Below are positions 1 to 8,814 of a DNA stretch of 20,883 nt, piece by piece. This DNA is from Bacteroidales bacterium (GTDB lineage Bacteria; Bacteroidota; Bacteroidia; Bacteroidales; Lentimicrobiaceae): NCBI GenBank assembly GCA_016705005.1, contig JADIZB010000002.1, positions 1 through 20,883 on the forward strand. The letters run 5' to 3'. Each line of letters begins with the position of its first letter. The stretch's first letter is position 1. Under the pieces are notes generated by a model. That model was not told the origin of the DNA. It saw only the letters and a list, made by a program, of their open reading frames with translations, and searched no databases. Made by a program: the position numbers and the translations under genes.

Positions 1-775
1 ACCCATCTGGGCTTTAATGGATCCCATCCTGAAACTGGACCATGCTGTGAATGACCGATTGAGGGTGAATAACAACATCAATCTGGTGCCGAAAGGTTGA
101 AAAGCCACCTGGCCTCGATCACCTCTAGCCCTTTATTCATCAGTGTTGCAGAATCAATGGTTACCTTGCAGCCCATGTTCCAGTTGGGATGTTTCAGTGC
201 CTCTGCCTTTGTGGCATTCTGCAGAAATTCCCGTCTTACCCCTGAAAGGCCCTCCTGAGGCTGTCAGATATATTTTTTCAACCGATTTATGAAACTCCCC
301 GGCAAGGCACTGAAAATGGCCGAATGTTCCGAATCCACTGGAAGAGATTTACCCCCCCTTCTCGCGAGGCCAGGGCCAGTCACCAGCTTCACCGCCAACA
401 ACAAGCTTCCTTGTTGGCAATGGCAATCTGACGGCCGGCAGCAATGGCACTCAAGGCTTCAATCCGGCATATCCTACCAGTGCGATGAGCACCATATCGG
501 TGTCTCCATTTCAAGAATCTGGCACAAGGCAACTTCACCGGCATAAACTTTAATATCATAGGGCTCAAGGGCCAGCCTCACTTATCTTAAGGTGCTCTGA
601 CCCGATTACGACGGCATTGGGCCTGAATTCGATGGATTGTGTTATGAGCAAACCCGCATTGCTGTTCGCCGACAGTACTTCCACTTCAAAATAATCGGGT
701 TGCTGCCTGATGACTTCAAGGGCCTGGGTTCCTATAGAGCCTGTAGAACCGAGTATAGCGATGCGTTTTTTTCAA
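1..775 (-). CDS. dxr: 1-deoxy-D-xylulose 5-phosphate reductoisomerase (partial, frameshifted)
   Basis: Second enzyme of the MEP isoprenoid pathway; it converts DXP to 2-C-methyl-D-erythritol 4-phosphate with NADPH and a divalent metal in the cytoplasm. Reading the minus strand across several frames gives the N-terminal NADPH-binding signature KKRIAILGSTGSIGTQALEV (about 770-710), then AIAAGRQIAIANKEA, LPVDSEHSAIF with the metal-binding part, LTASGGPFRG, NWNMGCKVTIDSATLMNKGL and finally VVIHPQSVIHSMVQFQDGS near base 1. The C-terminal part lies beyond the left edge. No single frame covers it; at least four indels are needed. The likely start is a TTG at 773-775 directly before a run of seven A residues that must be six to restore the frame, or an ATG lost in the same spot. 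It begins 17 bases after the M23 peptidase stop, so the two are probably co-transcribed. Family assignment is secure; boundaries are approximate. Confidence 0.93.
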
Positions 776-792
776 ATGGCCGTCTGGTTATA

Positions 793-1702
793 TCAGAAAA
801 CAAGATACTGTTCAGGGTTCACGGCTTTCCCGTTGATCCCACAATTCAAAATGAAGGTGCGGGCCGGTTGAATATTCACCCGATGTCCCTACGATTGTAA
901 TGGTTTCTCCGGCCCTGACAAAAGGAGCCCTGTTTTCTAAGCAGGACCGAATTATGCTTATAGACACCGATTACATTGCCGGTATGCTGAATCGCCATGA
1001 CATACCCAGTTTCAGCGGTCCATTCGGCAAGATCACCATCATAGGCGGCCTTGACTGCTTCATTGCTTGGCTGAAGCAATATCAATCCCAAAATATTGCT
1101 GGGAAGGATTAAACCTGTTGGTGACCACACCCTTGAGAGGTTGTAAAAAATCTTAGTTGATCAAGTGTAACATCCTTTCCGGAAGCAGCCTTCTCTCCGA
1201 CTTTAAGGCTAAACTGGGTCTGTGCCTCATAATCAGGCTCTCAGTAACGAATCTTCTTTACTCTTTTTATTACTGATTCCTGCGTATTTAGCTCTCACCG
1301 ACGAATCAGGTTTGGGAGATGCAGATGCCGTCGCCTCGATATCTTCACCCGAAAGGACCTTTTTCATGTTTGAGATATAAAGATCCTTGCTTCCTGACAG
1401 AGCTTGATGGAATCAGCTTTAAGCTGCAGTTCGTACAAATCTTTCTGGATACTGGTATCCTTATATCCTGGTATGTATTCGCGCAAAGGGGTGAATGCGA
1501 TCAGGTAAGTTGTCAGAAACACCAGGATGATGGCCAGCATGCCGGTAACAATAAACACATTGAGCCTCGACAAGCGGAACGACAACTTCTCCTCGAAGGT
1601 GTCCTCATTCAGAATGATCAGCCGGTACTTATCCCTGAGTTTATGATACCAGTGCACTCTTTTTTCTGCCGCAGGGTCGGATCCTGCTTTCCGGAATGCC
1701 AT
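793..1702 (-). CDS. M23 family metallopeptidase, membrane-anchored (frameshifted)
   Basis: Cell-wall endopeptidase of the LytM/M23 family, presumably acting on peptidoglycan cross-links in the periplasm. The N-terminal 112 residues read cleanly from ATG at 1700-1702: a basic cytosolic stretch with LNEDTFEEKLSFRLSR, then one transmembrane helix at about residues 50-69 (FIVTGMLAIILVFLTTYLIA). The middle (about 1130-1360) is broken by indels but reads in pieces such as EAQTQFSLKVGEKAASGKDV. The catalytic domain follows: YFGIDIA, AAYDG, EWTAETGYVMAIQHTGNVIG, VYKHNSVLL, then after a further shift GTSGEYSTGPHLHFELW and GINGKAVNPEQYLVF followed by the stop at 793-795. The HxH zinc pair is visible; the first ligand position reads Tyr rather than His (YFGID versus the usual HFGVD), which may be an error. 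Divergent from porW and near a bactofilin, a common pairing in Bacteroidota. No close functional name can be given. Confidence 0.88.
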
Positions 1703-2002
1703 TTTTAAAATTTCATCATTTTATTCACCCTGCAAATATCGGAAAAAAAGCGCATAAGCCGGATTATAAGATTCAATCTGCTTAGCCCGGCCAACTTCAT
1801 GCAAATAATAAGGTTACTTACATGTGATGATTGAACTCCGGCTAGGTCATGATGTCGTATTAATAAACCCCCGTTAAAGAAGAAAATTGCGATTGGTTGA
1901 AGATATATAGTACATAATTTACTTATAGTCAGGTCCGATTCAAAAAAATAAAATATTTTGCAAATTATCAGTTATTTAGTGGAACTGTAAACCGGCATAT
2001 CC
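1703..2002. other. Divergent intergenic region, M23 peptidase / porW
   Basis: Three hundred bases separate the two outward-facing genes, so promoters for both should lie here. The DNA is AT-rich, especially 1890-1980. Near-matches to the Bacteroidota -7 box occur (TATTTTG around 1955-1961 for porW; a TATTTGC on the minus strand just upstream of the peptidase), but each lacks one spacer base of TAnnTTTG. In an error-prone stretch this could be a missing base. I see no RNA gene or convincing hairpin. Confidence 0.4.
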
Positions 2003-4671
2003 TTGACTACAAAATTTATAAAATGCCGTTCATTACTCTTATGCGGTTTGGCAGTGCTACTGATTACTGCAGCCTGTTCAACCAAAAAGAATACATTTAC
2101 CCGCCGGGGACATCATATGTTACCGCCCATTACAATGCTTACTGGAACGGTAACAAAGCCTGAAGGAAGGGATTGCCGAACTCAGGAAGAGTGCCCGCGA
2201 GAATTACATCCGTATTACCTGTATACAATTACGGCACCAGAGCAATGCCCAGGCCATAAACCCCAATATGGACAGGGCTATTGAGAAAGCCTCAAGGTGA
2301 TTCAGAAACATTCCGATGTATTTTGATAAAAAGAATACGTCCGATGGGTCATGCACAGTTACATGCTGATCGGAAAAGCCAATTTTACAAGCAGGATTAT
2401 AATTCAGCCAAGCGTGCTTTTGAATATGTGAGCAAACAGTACAGTGAAAGTCCGGTAAGGTACGAAGCCTCGTCTGGATGGGACGTTGTTACAAGCAGCT
2501 GAAACAATATGATAAAGCCATTTCGATGTATGAACTGATTCATTCCGAAAAGGCTGAGTTACAGCAGCCCTGGATCGTCAGAAAAGACCTTCCGCTGGCA
2601 TGGGCTGATATGTACATAGCGCAGGCTAAATACAAGAGGCAAAGGAATCACTGGTTAAAAGCAATCCCTTTGAATTCAAACGGTAAATTACGTACCCGTA
2701 TATATTTTATTCTTGGGCAGATTAACCAGCTTGAGAAAAGGGATGTACAGGCCGGTGAATATTATACCAAAGTTATCAAGGCTCTACGTCGTTCGAAATG
2801 GCTTTTAATGCCAGAATTAATCTTGCCAGGGTGTACAATGCCAACAGCAGCGACAAACGGCTGATCGTCAGGAACTTGAGAAAATGCTGAAAGATGCTAA
2901 AACAAAGACTTCCAGGATCAGATCTTCTATGCACTTGCCGATATCGCTTTCAAGGATGAAGAATGATCCCTGGGGTGTCAAATACCTTCGCAAATCGGTT
3001 GCCAGCAGCGTAAACAACGATTATCAGAAATCTATTTCTTCTTTAAGGCTTGCTGACATTTATTTTAAGCGTCGGATTACGGGCAGGCACAGGCATATTA
3101 TGACAGTACCATCATGTTCCTGCCAAAAGATTTCCCTGATTATGAAAAAAATCTCCTTCCGACCGACATCCTGACCCGGCTTGTCGGTTTCCTTCAGTAC
3201 GGTGCATGTTCAGGACGGCCTTCAGAATCTTGCTACAATGCCGGAGAGTGAACGCAACAAGGTGATCGACAAAGCCATTGCCGAATATATCAGGAAAGAA
3301 GAAGAAGCAAAAAAAGAGAAGAAGAACAACGACTGGCTGATATGGCGGGTGTTGGACTTGCGAGCCGACAGATCGTGGATCAGGATAAAGGTATGTCAAC
3401 CATTGGTGGTGGTGGCTGGTATTTTTACAATCCTTCAGCCATCAGCATGGGGATTCTCTGAATTCATCCGCAAATGGGGCAGAAGAAGGCTTGAAGACAA
3501 CTGGAGGCTCAGCAATAAGCGGGAGGTCGCCATGGATCTGACCTCTGACCCGGCAGCAGAAGGTAATGTTGCCGATTCCACTTCCGGAACGGGTGGTAAG
3601 GGTGGCAAAGGCGGTCCTGACCTGAAAAGCCGTGACACCTACCTGAAAGATCTGCCGTCAACTCCTGAAAAGCTTGAATCAAGCAACCTGCTTATTGCTG
3701 ATGGGTTGTTCAATGCAGGCATGATTTTTCTGGAGGAACTTTATGACAAGCCCAAAGCCATCGAAACTTTTGAAACCCTGCTTACCAGATTTCCACAAGA
3801 TACCAATGTTTTACAGGCCGGCTACCATCTCTACAGGGCTTATCGCGACCAGGGGGATTCCCTGAAAATGGAATTTTATAAAAATAAAATTATTGCAGGA
3901 TTTCGGAGAGCGACTACGCCAAAATCCTGAAAGACCCCAACTATAAGCTCGAACTGGAAGCAACCATGAATAGGGTAAGGACCCTGTACGAGGAAACCTA
4001 CCTTGCCTTTGAACGTGGGCAGTACCGCACCGCCATCATTTACAGCAACAATACCCTTACCAATTATAAAGATCCTGTACTAACGCCTAAATTCGCTTAT
4101 CTCAGGGCGGTTTCACGGGGTAAAACGGAAAGTGCCGACACCATGAAAGTCGAACTCACCCGGTTGATTGCTCAGTATCCGACAAGTGAAGTGGTCCCGT
4201 TTGCCAGAAAGCTGCTCGGCCAGGAAGCACCCAAACCTGCCGCACCGGGCGATGCCGTAAAAAGTACCCTACCGGCAACAGCAAAACCGCTGGATATCAC
4301 CATGTATAAATTCAATCCGGCAGCCACACATTTCTATACCATTGTTGTTGACGGAACTGCAGTGAATGTTTATGGGGCCAAAGTTCGTATCACCGATTTC
4401 AATACCAAAAACTACAGCGTTGAAAACCTGCAGGTGAACAGTGTGCTGCTGGACAACAACCGACAGATGATCACGGTCAGCAGTTTCGCTGAAATTGAAA
4501 AAAGCCAGACGTTACTTTGACGGAGTTAAGCAGGATACCTATGTATTTTCGGAATGCGGGAAGGAACTTATGATCAGTTTATCATCTCTTCGGAGAATTA
4601 CCTGTATTTTTCAAAGAAAAAACACGCTGGCATACCTGAAATTCTTCATTGAGAATTATTTAAAAGAATAA
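2003..4671 (+). CDS. porW: T9SS-associated TPR lipoprotein PorW/SprE (heavily frameshifted)
   Basis: Outer-membrane-associated tetratricopeptide-repeat lipoprotein needed for type IX secretion and, in gliding species, motility (called SprE there). The N-terminus has a lipoprotein signal, LLLCGLAVLLITAAC, followed directly by the family hallmark STKKNTFTRR. Spliced across frames it continues VTAHYNAYWNGNKALKEGI, RKSARENYIRILPVYNYGT, NPNMDRAIEKASKVIQKHSD, YMLIGKANFYKQDYNSAKRA, FEYVSKQYSESPVRYEA, WMGRCYKQLKQYDKAISMYE, then more TPR-like segments. A low-complexity stretch, GTGGKGGKGG, sits near 3580-3620. The C-terminus reads FYTIVVDGTAVNVYGAKVRI and ends FIENYLKE with TAA at 4669-4671. About 889 codons in total, near the length I recall for Flavobacterium SprE. 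The start is a TTG at 2003; no in-frame ATG follows the TAA at 1988. Many indels (more than ten) break the frame; because conserved sequence resumes after each, I treat it as one damaged read of an intact gene. The secreted propeller at 5941-8046 would be a client of this system. Confidence 0.88.
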
Positions 4672-4777
4672 GGAAGATCTTCCCCGTGAGGTCATCCGAT
4701 TCATAACTTCGCAGGGTGGACCAAAAATAACGGCTCCGGCTTACTGATTGTAAATCATACTTTTTTAGTAACAAAAA

Positions 4778-5177
4778 ATGTCAGTTATGGCAAAAAATAC
4801 TATTCCAGAAACTCCCTCATCGGCCAACCTGATCCAGTCGGGTACATTCATCACCGGAGACATTCAGTCGAATGGCAACATACGGATCGATGGCACTTTG
4901 AACGGGACGGTATATGCAGGCGGCAAAGTGATCCTGGGATCAACCGGAACGGTTGACGGAAGATCAAATGCATCAATGCTGACATCGAAGGTAAAGTAAC
5001 CGGCACCATCCAGGTAAAGGAACTGCTTTCGTTCAAAGCTACCGCTGTTGTGAACGGGAAATATACACCGGAAAACTTGCCATTGAGCCAGGTGCGAGGT
5101 TTACAGGCACCTGCAGGATGGACAACCTGAACAATACCGAGATACCGGTATCTTATGCCGAACAGCAAAGCGAATAA
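4778..5177 (+). CDS. Bactofilin (polymer-forming cytoskeletal protein; two frameshifts)
   Basis: Bactofilins form membrane-associated beta-helical filaments that scaffold cell-wall enzymes. The first frame gives LIQSGTFITGDIQSNGNIRI, DGTLNGTVYAGGKVILGSTG, the typical G-x-I/V periodicity of the DUF583 fold. After a shift near 4965 it continues NADIEGKVTGTIQVKELLSF and KATAVVNG, and after a second shift near 5060 YTGKLAIEPGARFTGTCRMD then NLNNTEIPVSYAEQQSE and TAA at 5175-5177. About 133 residues, normal for the family. Two ATGs are possible, 4778 and 4787; the second gives the common MAKN beginning. The 3' end overlaps the atpZ start by 23 bases. The neighbouring M23 peptidase fits the known bactofilin-LytM association; the two indels are most likely sequencing errors. 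Confidence 0.87.
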
Positions 5178-5391
5178 ACCTGAACGTAACCCCATGGCTT
5201 CCTATGCCAGATACTCAGCTATGGCAATTCAGATGGGTATTCTGATCGCTGCAGGGGCGCTGGGAGGATATTTTCTTGATGGCTTGCTCAAAATCAGATT
5301 CCCGGTTTTTACTGTTTTATTATCCCTTACAGCAGTTGCCGGAGCCATTTGGTTGCTGATCAAAGAATTAAGTAATAATAATAAGGAATGA
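5155..5391 (+). CDS. atpZ: AtpZ/AtpI family F0F1-ATPase accessory subunit
   Basis: Small membrane protein, 78 residues, of the AtpZ/AtpI family, which usually accompanies ATP synthase genes and has been linked to ion uptake or assembly of the c-ring. Two transmembrane hairpin helices are visible: about residues 24-44 (AIQMGILIAAGALGGYFLDG, with the glycine-rich GxxGG) and 51-69 (FPVFTVLLSLTAVAGAIWLL), followed by a charged tail KELSNNNKE. The start ATG at 5155 lies inside the end of the bactofilin gene, and the stop overlaps the next gene's ATG at 5388 by four bases (ATGA), so translation is probably coupled. It belongs to the conserved bactofilin-atpZ-atpI run of Bacteroidota. Confidence 0.88.
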   Translation: MPNSKANKPERNPMASYARYSAMAIQMGILIAAGALGGYFLDGLLKIRFPVFTVLLSLTAVAGAIWLLIKELSNNNKE

Positions 5392-5767
5392 ATCAACGAC
5401 TCAGTGTTTTCACAAAACAGTTGCTGATACTGGCAACTTTAACAGGATTGTTTATCACAGGGGCTATATTTTTGATTCCACCAGATTATATAAGCCCAAC
5501 CCTGCCCTTTCTCCTGGTTTTCTTTACTGCATCAACATTACTATCCTTTTACTTCCTTGAGAAAAAGTTAAAAGCATCTGCCAGCAGATTTGTAACAGCG
5601 TTTATGGCAAATTCAATGATAAGACTTATGCTTTATCTTGCAGTGATCGTGGTCTATGCACTGGCAAACAGGCCTGATTCGGTTAATTTTATCATCAGTT
5701 TTTTATCCTTTACGTTGTTTTCACAGCATTTGAAGTCTCTTTCTTTCTTGGGAAGAAAGCTGAATAA
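5388..5767 (+). CDS. AtpI-like ATP synthase-associated membrane protein (one frameshift)
   Basis: Integral membrane protein of about 126 residues, once repaired, that usually sits between atpZ and atpB in Bacteroidota. Four hydrophobic helices are visible: LLILATLTGLFITGAIFLI (about 12-30), LPFLLVFFTASTLLSFYFLE (40-58), a third around MIRLMLYLAVIVVYALA (75-92), and a last one starting NFIISF. The uncorrected frame runs on to 5951 with an implausible tail. The run of six T at 5699-5704 appears to have lost one base: adding a T gives FFILYVVFTAFEVSFFLGKK AE followed by TAA at 5765-5767, a natural membrane-helix ending with a positive tail. Its function is not established; the link to ATP synthase is by position and family. 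Confidence 0.8.
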
Positions 5768-5940
5768 ACTATTTTTTAAATCAGGGAAATGGCTGTACTC
5801 GTTGTTGGAAAATTACAAAGTAGCCTTAAGAATTGATTTTTCAGATTGCGCACGAATGATAATTTCAATTTCTAGCCGATATTTATTCTCTCTAAATCAG
5901 CACCAACTAATCTTTCGCAGTATTAATAGAATCGGATATG
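5768..5940. other. Convergent gap where atpB would be expected
   Basis: About 170 bases between the repaired stop of the atpI-like gene and the stop of the minus-strand propeller gene. It is AT-rich and holds no recognisable start of an ATP synthase a-subunit; the only short frame with an ATG (around 5790) closes after about 15 codons. No clear terminator hairpin was seen. It probably contains the edge of whatever rearrangement placed the propeller gene here. Confidence 0.4.
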
Positions 5941-8046
5941 CTAAATTTTGATGAATTTCCCAAAAGAAGCCAAATTAGCTGAAACAACTTTTATTATATA
6001 CAATCCTTTCGCGAAATTATTGATGTTGATGGTGGTTTTCAAATCAACAAGTTGTTTTTTTGTTATTTCCTGTCCATTTGCACTATAAATAATCAAAGTT
6101 CCATTTTTCGGTAGTGTTTTTAAAACTACTACCAAAGAATTACTAGCAGGGTTAGGAAATAACTTAAATAAGTCATCCGAAACATCACCCAAACCATTTT
6201 TACCGGTATCAGTAGCTTTCAAAATGGTTCCATGATTACCAACAGCATATCCAACAGAATCATTCACAAAAGAAACAGCCGTCAGGATCGCATTTGTACC
6301 TGAGTACTGTTGTTCCCAGTCCACCCCCCCATCAGTGGTTTTTACTATCGTGCCATCATCACCGACTGCATAACCAGTATTATCATTAACAAAATCAGCA
6401 TCAAATAGATAGCCGCCGGAATTTGTGTTGTATTCAACCCATTGATTTCCCCCTTCCTTGGTTTTCCAGATGAGACCATTGGAATTATCATTGAAAGTTA
6501 GTCCTACTGCAAAGCCACTTGTTGGGCTGGTAAATTCTACCGAATACAATATTCTGTTGTGTGTTGAACTAACTACTGTCCAATTCGAGCCTCCATCAAG
6601 CGTTTTGAGTATAATGTCCATGGAAGGCGAGTCAAACTCTCCAACAATATAACCCATGTTCTCGTCAACGAAATAAACATCATTTAATCTAAATAAGGTT
6701 CCTGAAGTTTGACCTGACCATTCATTTCCTGCATTATTAGTCATTAAAATTGTTCCATTTTCACCAACAGCATAACCTATATCCTTATTCAAAAAGTAAA
6801 CAGCATATAAATCATTTGTTGTACCAGCGTTCATTGTATGCCAACTTAATCCATCAGTGGTTTTAAGAATGGTTCCATGATTACCAACAATAAATACCTT
6901 GTTTTCATCAATACAAAAGATGCTTTGAAGGTCCTTTGTTGTCCTGGGCTGCTGACTTTCCCAATTTGTTCCGCCATCAGTTGTTTTTTTAATAATGCCG
7001 CCATTGCCTGCTACATAACCGATGTTCTCATTTGGGAAATCGATGGCGTTATAATAGTTATTCTCAAATGCTTGTTTTACTTTCCAGTTGATTCCACCAT
7101 CGGTGGTCTGTAAAATGGTGTAATCAGATCCAACTGCGAAACCACTATTCTCATCTATGAAATAAATGCTGTATAAAGTGGAATTTATACCAATAGACAA
7201 CTTTTCCCAACTCTGACCTCCATCTATAGTTTTTAAAATAGTTCCTGAACTACCAGTGGTAAAGCCGTACTCAGGGTTAAGAAAGTATAAACCGTATAGA
7301 TCGGCCTGGCTGTTGGTTGGAAGTTTGATCCAGTCAATTCCACTGTTGGATGTTTTATACAATTCACCAAATTCTCCGGAAGAATAACCAATCAAATCAT
7401 TTACAAATTGAAGTGAAAGGAGATTCATACAGTAACCCCCGTTATGAATATAGTGTTGCTGCCATGAAAGACCTCCATCAGAAGTTTCAAGGATAAAACT
7501 GCTTACTTCTACCTCCCCTCCCAGCACATAACCGTGGTCTTCATCGATAAACTGTACAGTGTTTTTATAATCCCCTGAGTTAAGGAAATTACCCTCAAAA
7601 GAGTTTAACGTCCAGTTTTTCCCTCCATCTTCAGTTTTTAAAAGCTTATTTTCGAATTGTAAGGTTGCATAACCATGCAAAGAATCAGTAAATGAGGCTG
7701 AAAGAATCAGGTCGTAGAGATCAACGGGTAATGTTGACAATGCTGACCATGTTTTGCCTCCATTGGTGGTCTTAATGCTGCATTGACCAAATGCATAACC
7801 GGTTGAGTCATCTGTAAAACAAATGCTGGTAAGATTTTTATTTGTTCCGGTATTGATCTTAGTCCAGGTGTTTCCACCATCAGTTGTTTTCAGAATAGTG
7901 CCGCCATTCCCAGCAATAAACCCAATCATATCGTCAATAAAAGTGATTGAATTTAACGCATTTGCAGAGGAGAGTGTTTCCCAGTTCTGGCCTGATATTC
8001 CGAGATAAATTATAGTCAGAAATATAAAAACTGACACCTTTTTCAT
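5941..8046 (-). CDS. Secreted Ycf48-like beta-propeller protein with T9SS type A sorting domain
   Basis: A 701-residue exported protein. Residues 1-20 (MKKVSVFIFLTIIYLGISGQ) form a signal peptide. Residues about 30-610 consist of some 14 repeats of roughly 40-45 residues with the pattern hhshhFhDxxxGaahGxxGTILKTTDGGxxW, for example GFIAGNGGTILKTTDGGNTW and GYAVGDDGTIVKTTDGGVDW; this is the Ycf48/BNR-type propeller repeat. Fourteen repeats suggest two seven-bladed or similar propellers. Residues about 629-701 are a C-terminal secretion signal: LFPNPASNSLVVVL, then IYSANGQEITKK and NINNFAKGLYIIKVVS. Such tails are recognised by T9SS, cleaved, and the protein is released or fixed to the surface. 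Its ligand is unknown; these proteins are often adhesin- or matrix-like. The gene is intact, AT-richer than its neighbours, and has its own good promoter. Confidence 0.93.
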   Translation of the reverse strand: MKKVSVFIFLTIIYLGISGQNWETLSSANALNSITFIDDMIGFIAGNGGTILKTTDGGNTWTKINTGTNKNLTSICFTDDSTGYAFGQCSIKTTNGGKTWSALSTLPVDLYDLILSASFTDSLHGYATLQFENKLLKTEDGGKNWTLNSFEGNFLNSGDYKNTVQFIDEDHGYVLGGEVEVSSFILETSDGGLSWQQHYIHNGGYCMNLLSLQFVNDLIGYSSGEFGELYKTSNSGIDWIKLPTNSQADLYGLYFLNPEYGFTTGSSGTILKTIDGGQSWEKLSIGINSTLYSIYFIDENSGFAVGSDYTILQTTDGGINWKVKQAFENNYYNAIDFPNENIGYVAGNGGIIKKTTDGGTNWESQQPRTTKDLQSIFCIDENKVFIVGNHGTILKTTDGLSWHTMNAGTTNDLYAVYFLNKDIGYAVGENGTILMTNNAGNEWSGQTSGTLFRLNDVYFVDENMGYIVGEFDSPSMDIILKTLDGGSNWTVVSSTHNRILYSVEFTSPTSGFAVGLTFNDNSNGLIWKTKEGGNQWVEYNTNSGGYLFDADFVNDNTGYAVGDDGTIVKTTDGGVDWEQQYSGTNAILTAVSFVNDSVGYAVGNHGTILKATDTGKNGLGDVSDDLFKLFPNPASNSLVVVLKTLPKNGTLIIYSANGQEITKKQLVDLKTTININNFAKGLYIIKVVSANLASFGKFIKI

Positions 8047-8111
8047 AAGTAAATAATGGAATAATTAATCAGAGATCTCCTTAAAAGATTCTTACCTGTT
8101 TATGTTAACTT

Positions 8112-8143
8112 CAAATATACTCAGTCGGTTAAATAAAACCAAA
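8112..8143 (-). promoter_or_regulatory. Bacteroidota-type promoter for the propeller gene
   Basis: On the minus strand TTTG (8143-8140) is followed after exactly 20 bases by TATATTTG (8119-8112), matching the -33 TTTG / -7 TAnnTTTG consensus and spacing of the Bacteroidota primary sigma factor. The predicted transcript would start near 8105 and carry a leader of about 60 bases before the ATG at 8046. Confidence 0.72.
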
Positions 8144-8351
8144 TTTAACTACCCTAGCAGGAGTTAGTCATATTATCAATGTTAAGAAACAACCACATAC
8201 CGGGTTATTTGCTTGTGTCAAAAATAATGCGTTTTTTGCAGATTAATTTTAAGATTATGCAACATTAAAAGAAATATTTTGTTTAAAGTTATTAATGATT
8301 AATTAAACAAACAAAATTCGAAATCAAAGCATTCCTTTCGATAATAAAGTC

Positions 8352-8359
8352 TAACTTTG
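8352..8359 (+). promoter_or_regulatory. Candidate -7 box for the pterin operon
   Basis: TAACTTTG fits TAnnTTTG and lies 20 bases before the ATG at 8379. No TTTG occurs at the expected -33 distance, so this is a partial match; the leader would be very short. Confidence 0.4.
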
Positions 8360-8378
8360 ATTAACAATTGTTAATAAT

Positions 8379-8792
8379 ATGATCTACATTACCAGGAAAG
8401 AACATTTCAATGCCGCCCACAGGCTCTTCAGGTCTGACTACAGCGATGAGAAAAATCTTGAGATTTTCGGAAAATGTTCAAATCCGAACTGGCATGGCCA
8501 CAATTATGAGTTGTTTGTCACAGTTAAAGGCGAGGTGGATCCGGAAACCGGTTTTCTGATCAACCTGAAAGAACTGAGCAGAATTATCAATGAATTTGTG
8601 CTCGTCAAGCTTGATCACAGGAATGTAAACCTGGAAGTAGACTTTATGTCGGGTAAGCTGGCTTCTGCCGAAAACCTGGCCACAGGCATCTGGGAGGAAC
8701 TTGAAAAACCTGTAACAGAGGCCGGAGCGCAGCTCCACAGTGTTAAACTGTTTGAAACCGAACGGAACTTTGTTGAATACTTTGGGGACTGA
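8379..8792 (+). CDS. 6-pyruvoyl-tetrahydropterin synthase / 6-carboxytetrahydropterin synthase family
   Basis: A 137-residue enzyme of the PTPS/QueD fold, acting on dihydroneopterin triphosphate made by FolE. Visible residues: zinc ligands His14 (FNAAHR), His39 and His41 (WHGHNY); catalytic Cys33 in GKCSNPNWHGH; Asp79-His80 (KLDHRN) of the catalytic dyad; Glu126 (FETERN) that anchors the pterin. The spacing C-x5-HGH is that of animal PTPS, whereas QueD enzymes of queuosine synthesis normally have C-x3-HGH. It may therefore make a biopterin-type product rather than, or as well as, the 7-deazaguanine precursor. Sequence around GxLxNLKEL and SAENLA is also animal-like. folE follows after 22 bases, supporting a shared pterin pathway. 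queC, queE and sepiapterin reductase genes are not in the window, so the end product is unresolved and I give no symbol. Confidence 0.88.
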   Translation: MIYITRKEHFNAAHRLFRSDYSDEKNLEIFGKCSNPNWHGHNYELFVTVKGEVDPETGFLINLKELSRIINEFVLVKLDHRNVNLEVDFMSGKLASAENLATGIWEELEKPVTEAGAQLHSVKLFETERNFVEYFGD

Positions 8793-8814
8793 TTAACCTC
8801 TAAAAACTTAAGTT

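Larger units (their letters stand above)
8047..8378. other. AT-rich divergent intergenic region
   Basis: This 332-base gap separates the outward-facing propeller and pterin genes. It holds the two promoter candidates listed separately. The stretch 8220-8340 is strongly AT-rich with runs such as attaatgattaattaaac, typical of Bacteroidota regulatory DNA. No RNA gene, ORF or convincing hairpin was found in the remainder. Confidence 0.5.

Noticed and set aside
3580..3625. GGT/GGC-rich stretch as a repeat element
   Set aside because: It encodes a short glycine-lysine linker inside porW and has no further copies.
2003..4671. Several separate small genes in place of one porW
   Set aside because: The fragments join in order into one PorW/SprE sequence, from lipobox to the C-terminal FIENYLKE, with conserved text resuming after each shift.
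4672..4683. Perfect palindrome GGAAGATCTTCC directly after the porW stop
   Set aside because: It has no loop and no T tract, so it is a poor terminator; a 12-bp palindrome can occur by chance, and the region is error-prone.
5768..5951. C-terminal extension of the atpI-like ORF as a real domain
   Set aside because: Its composition is not membrane-like or family-like, and one T insertion at 5699-5704 gives a natural ending at 5767.
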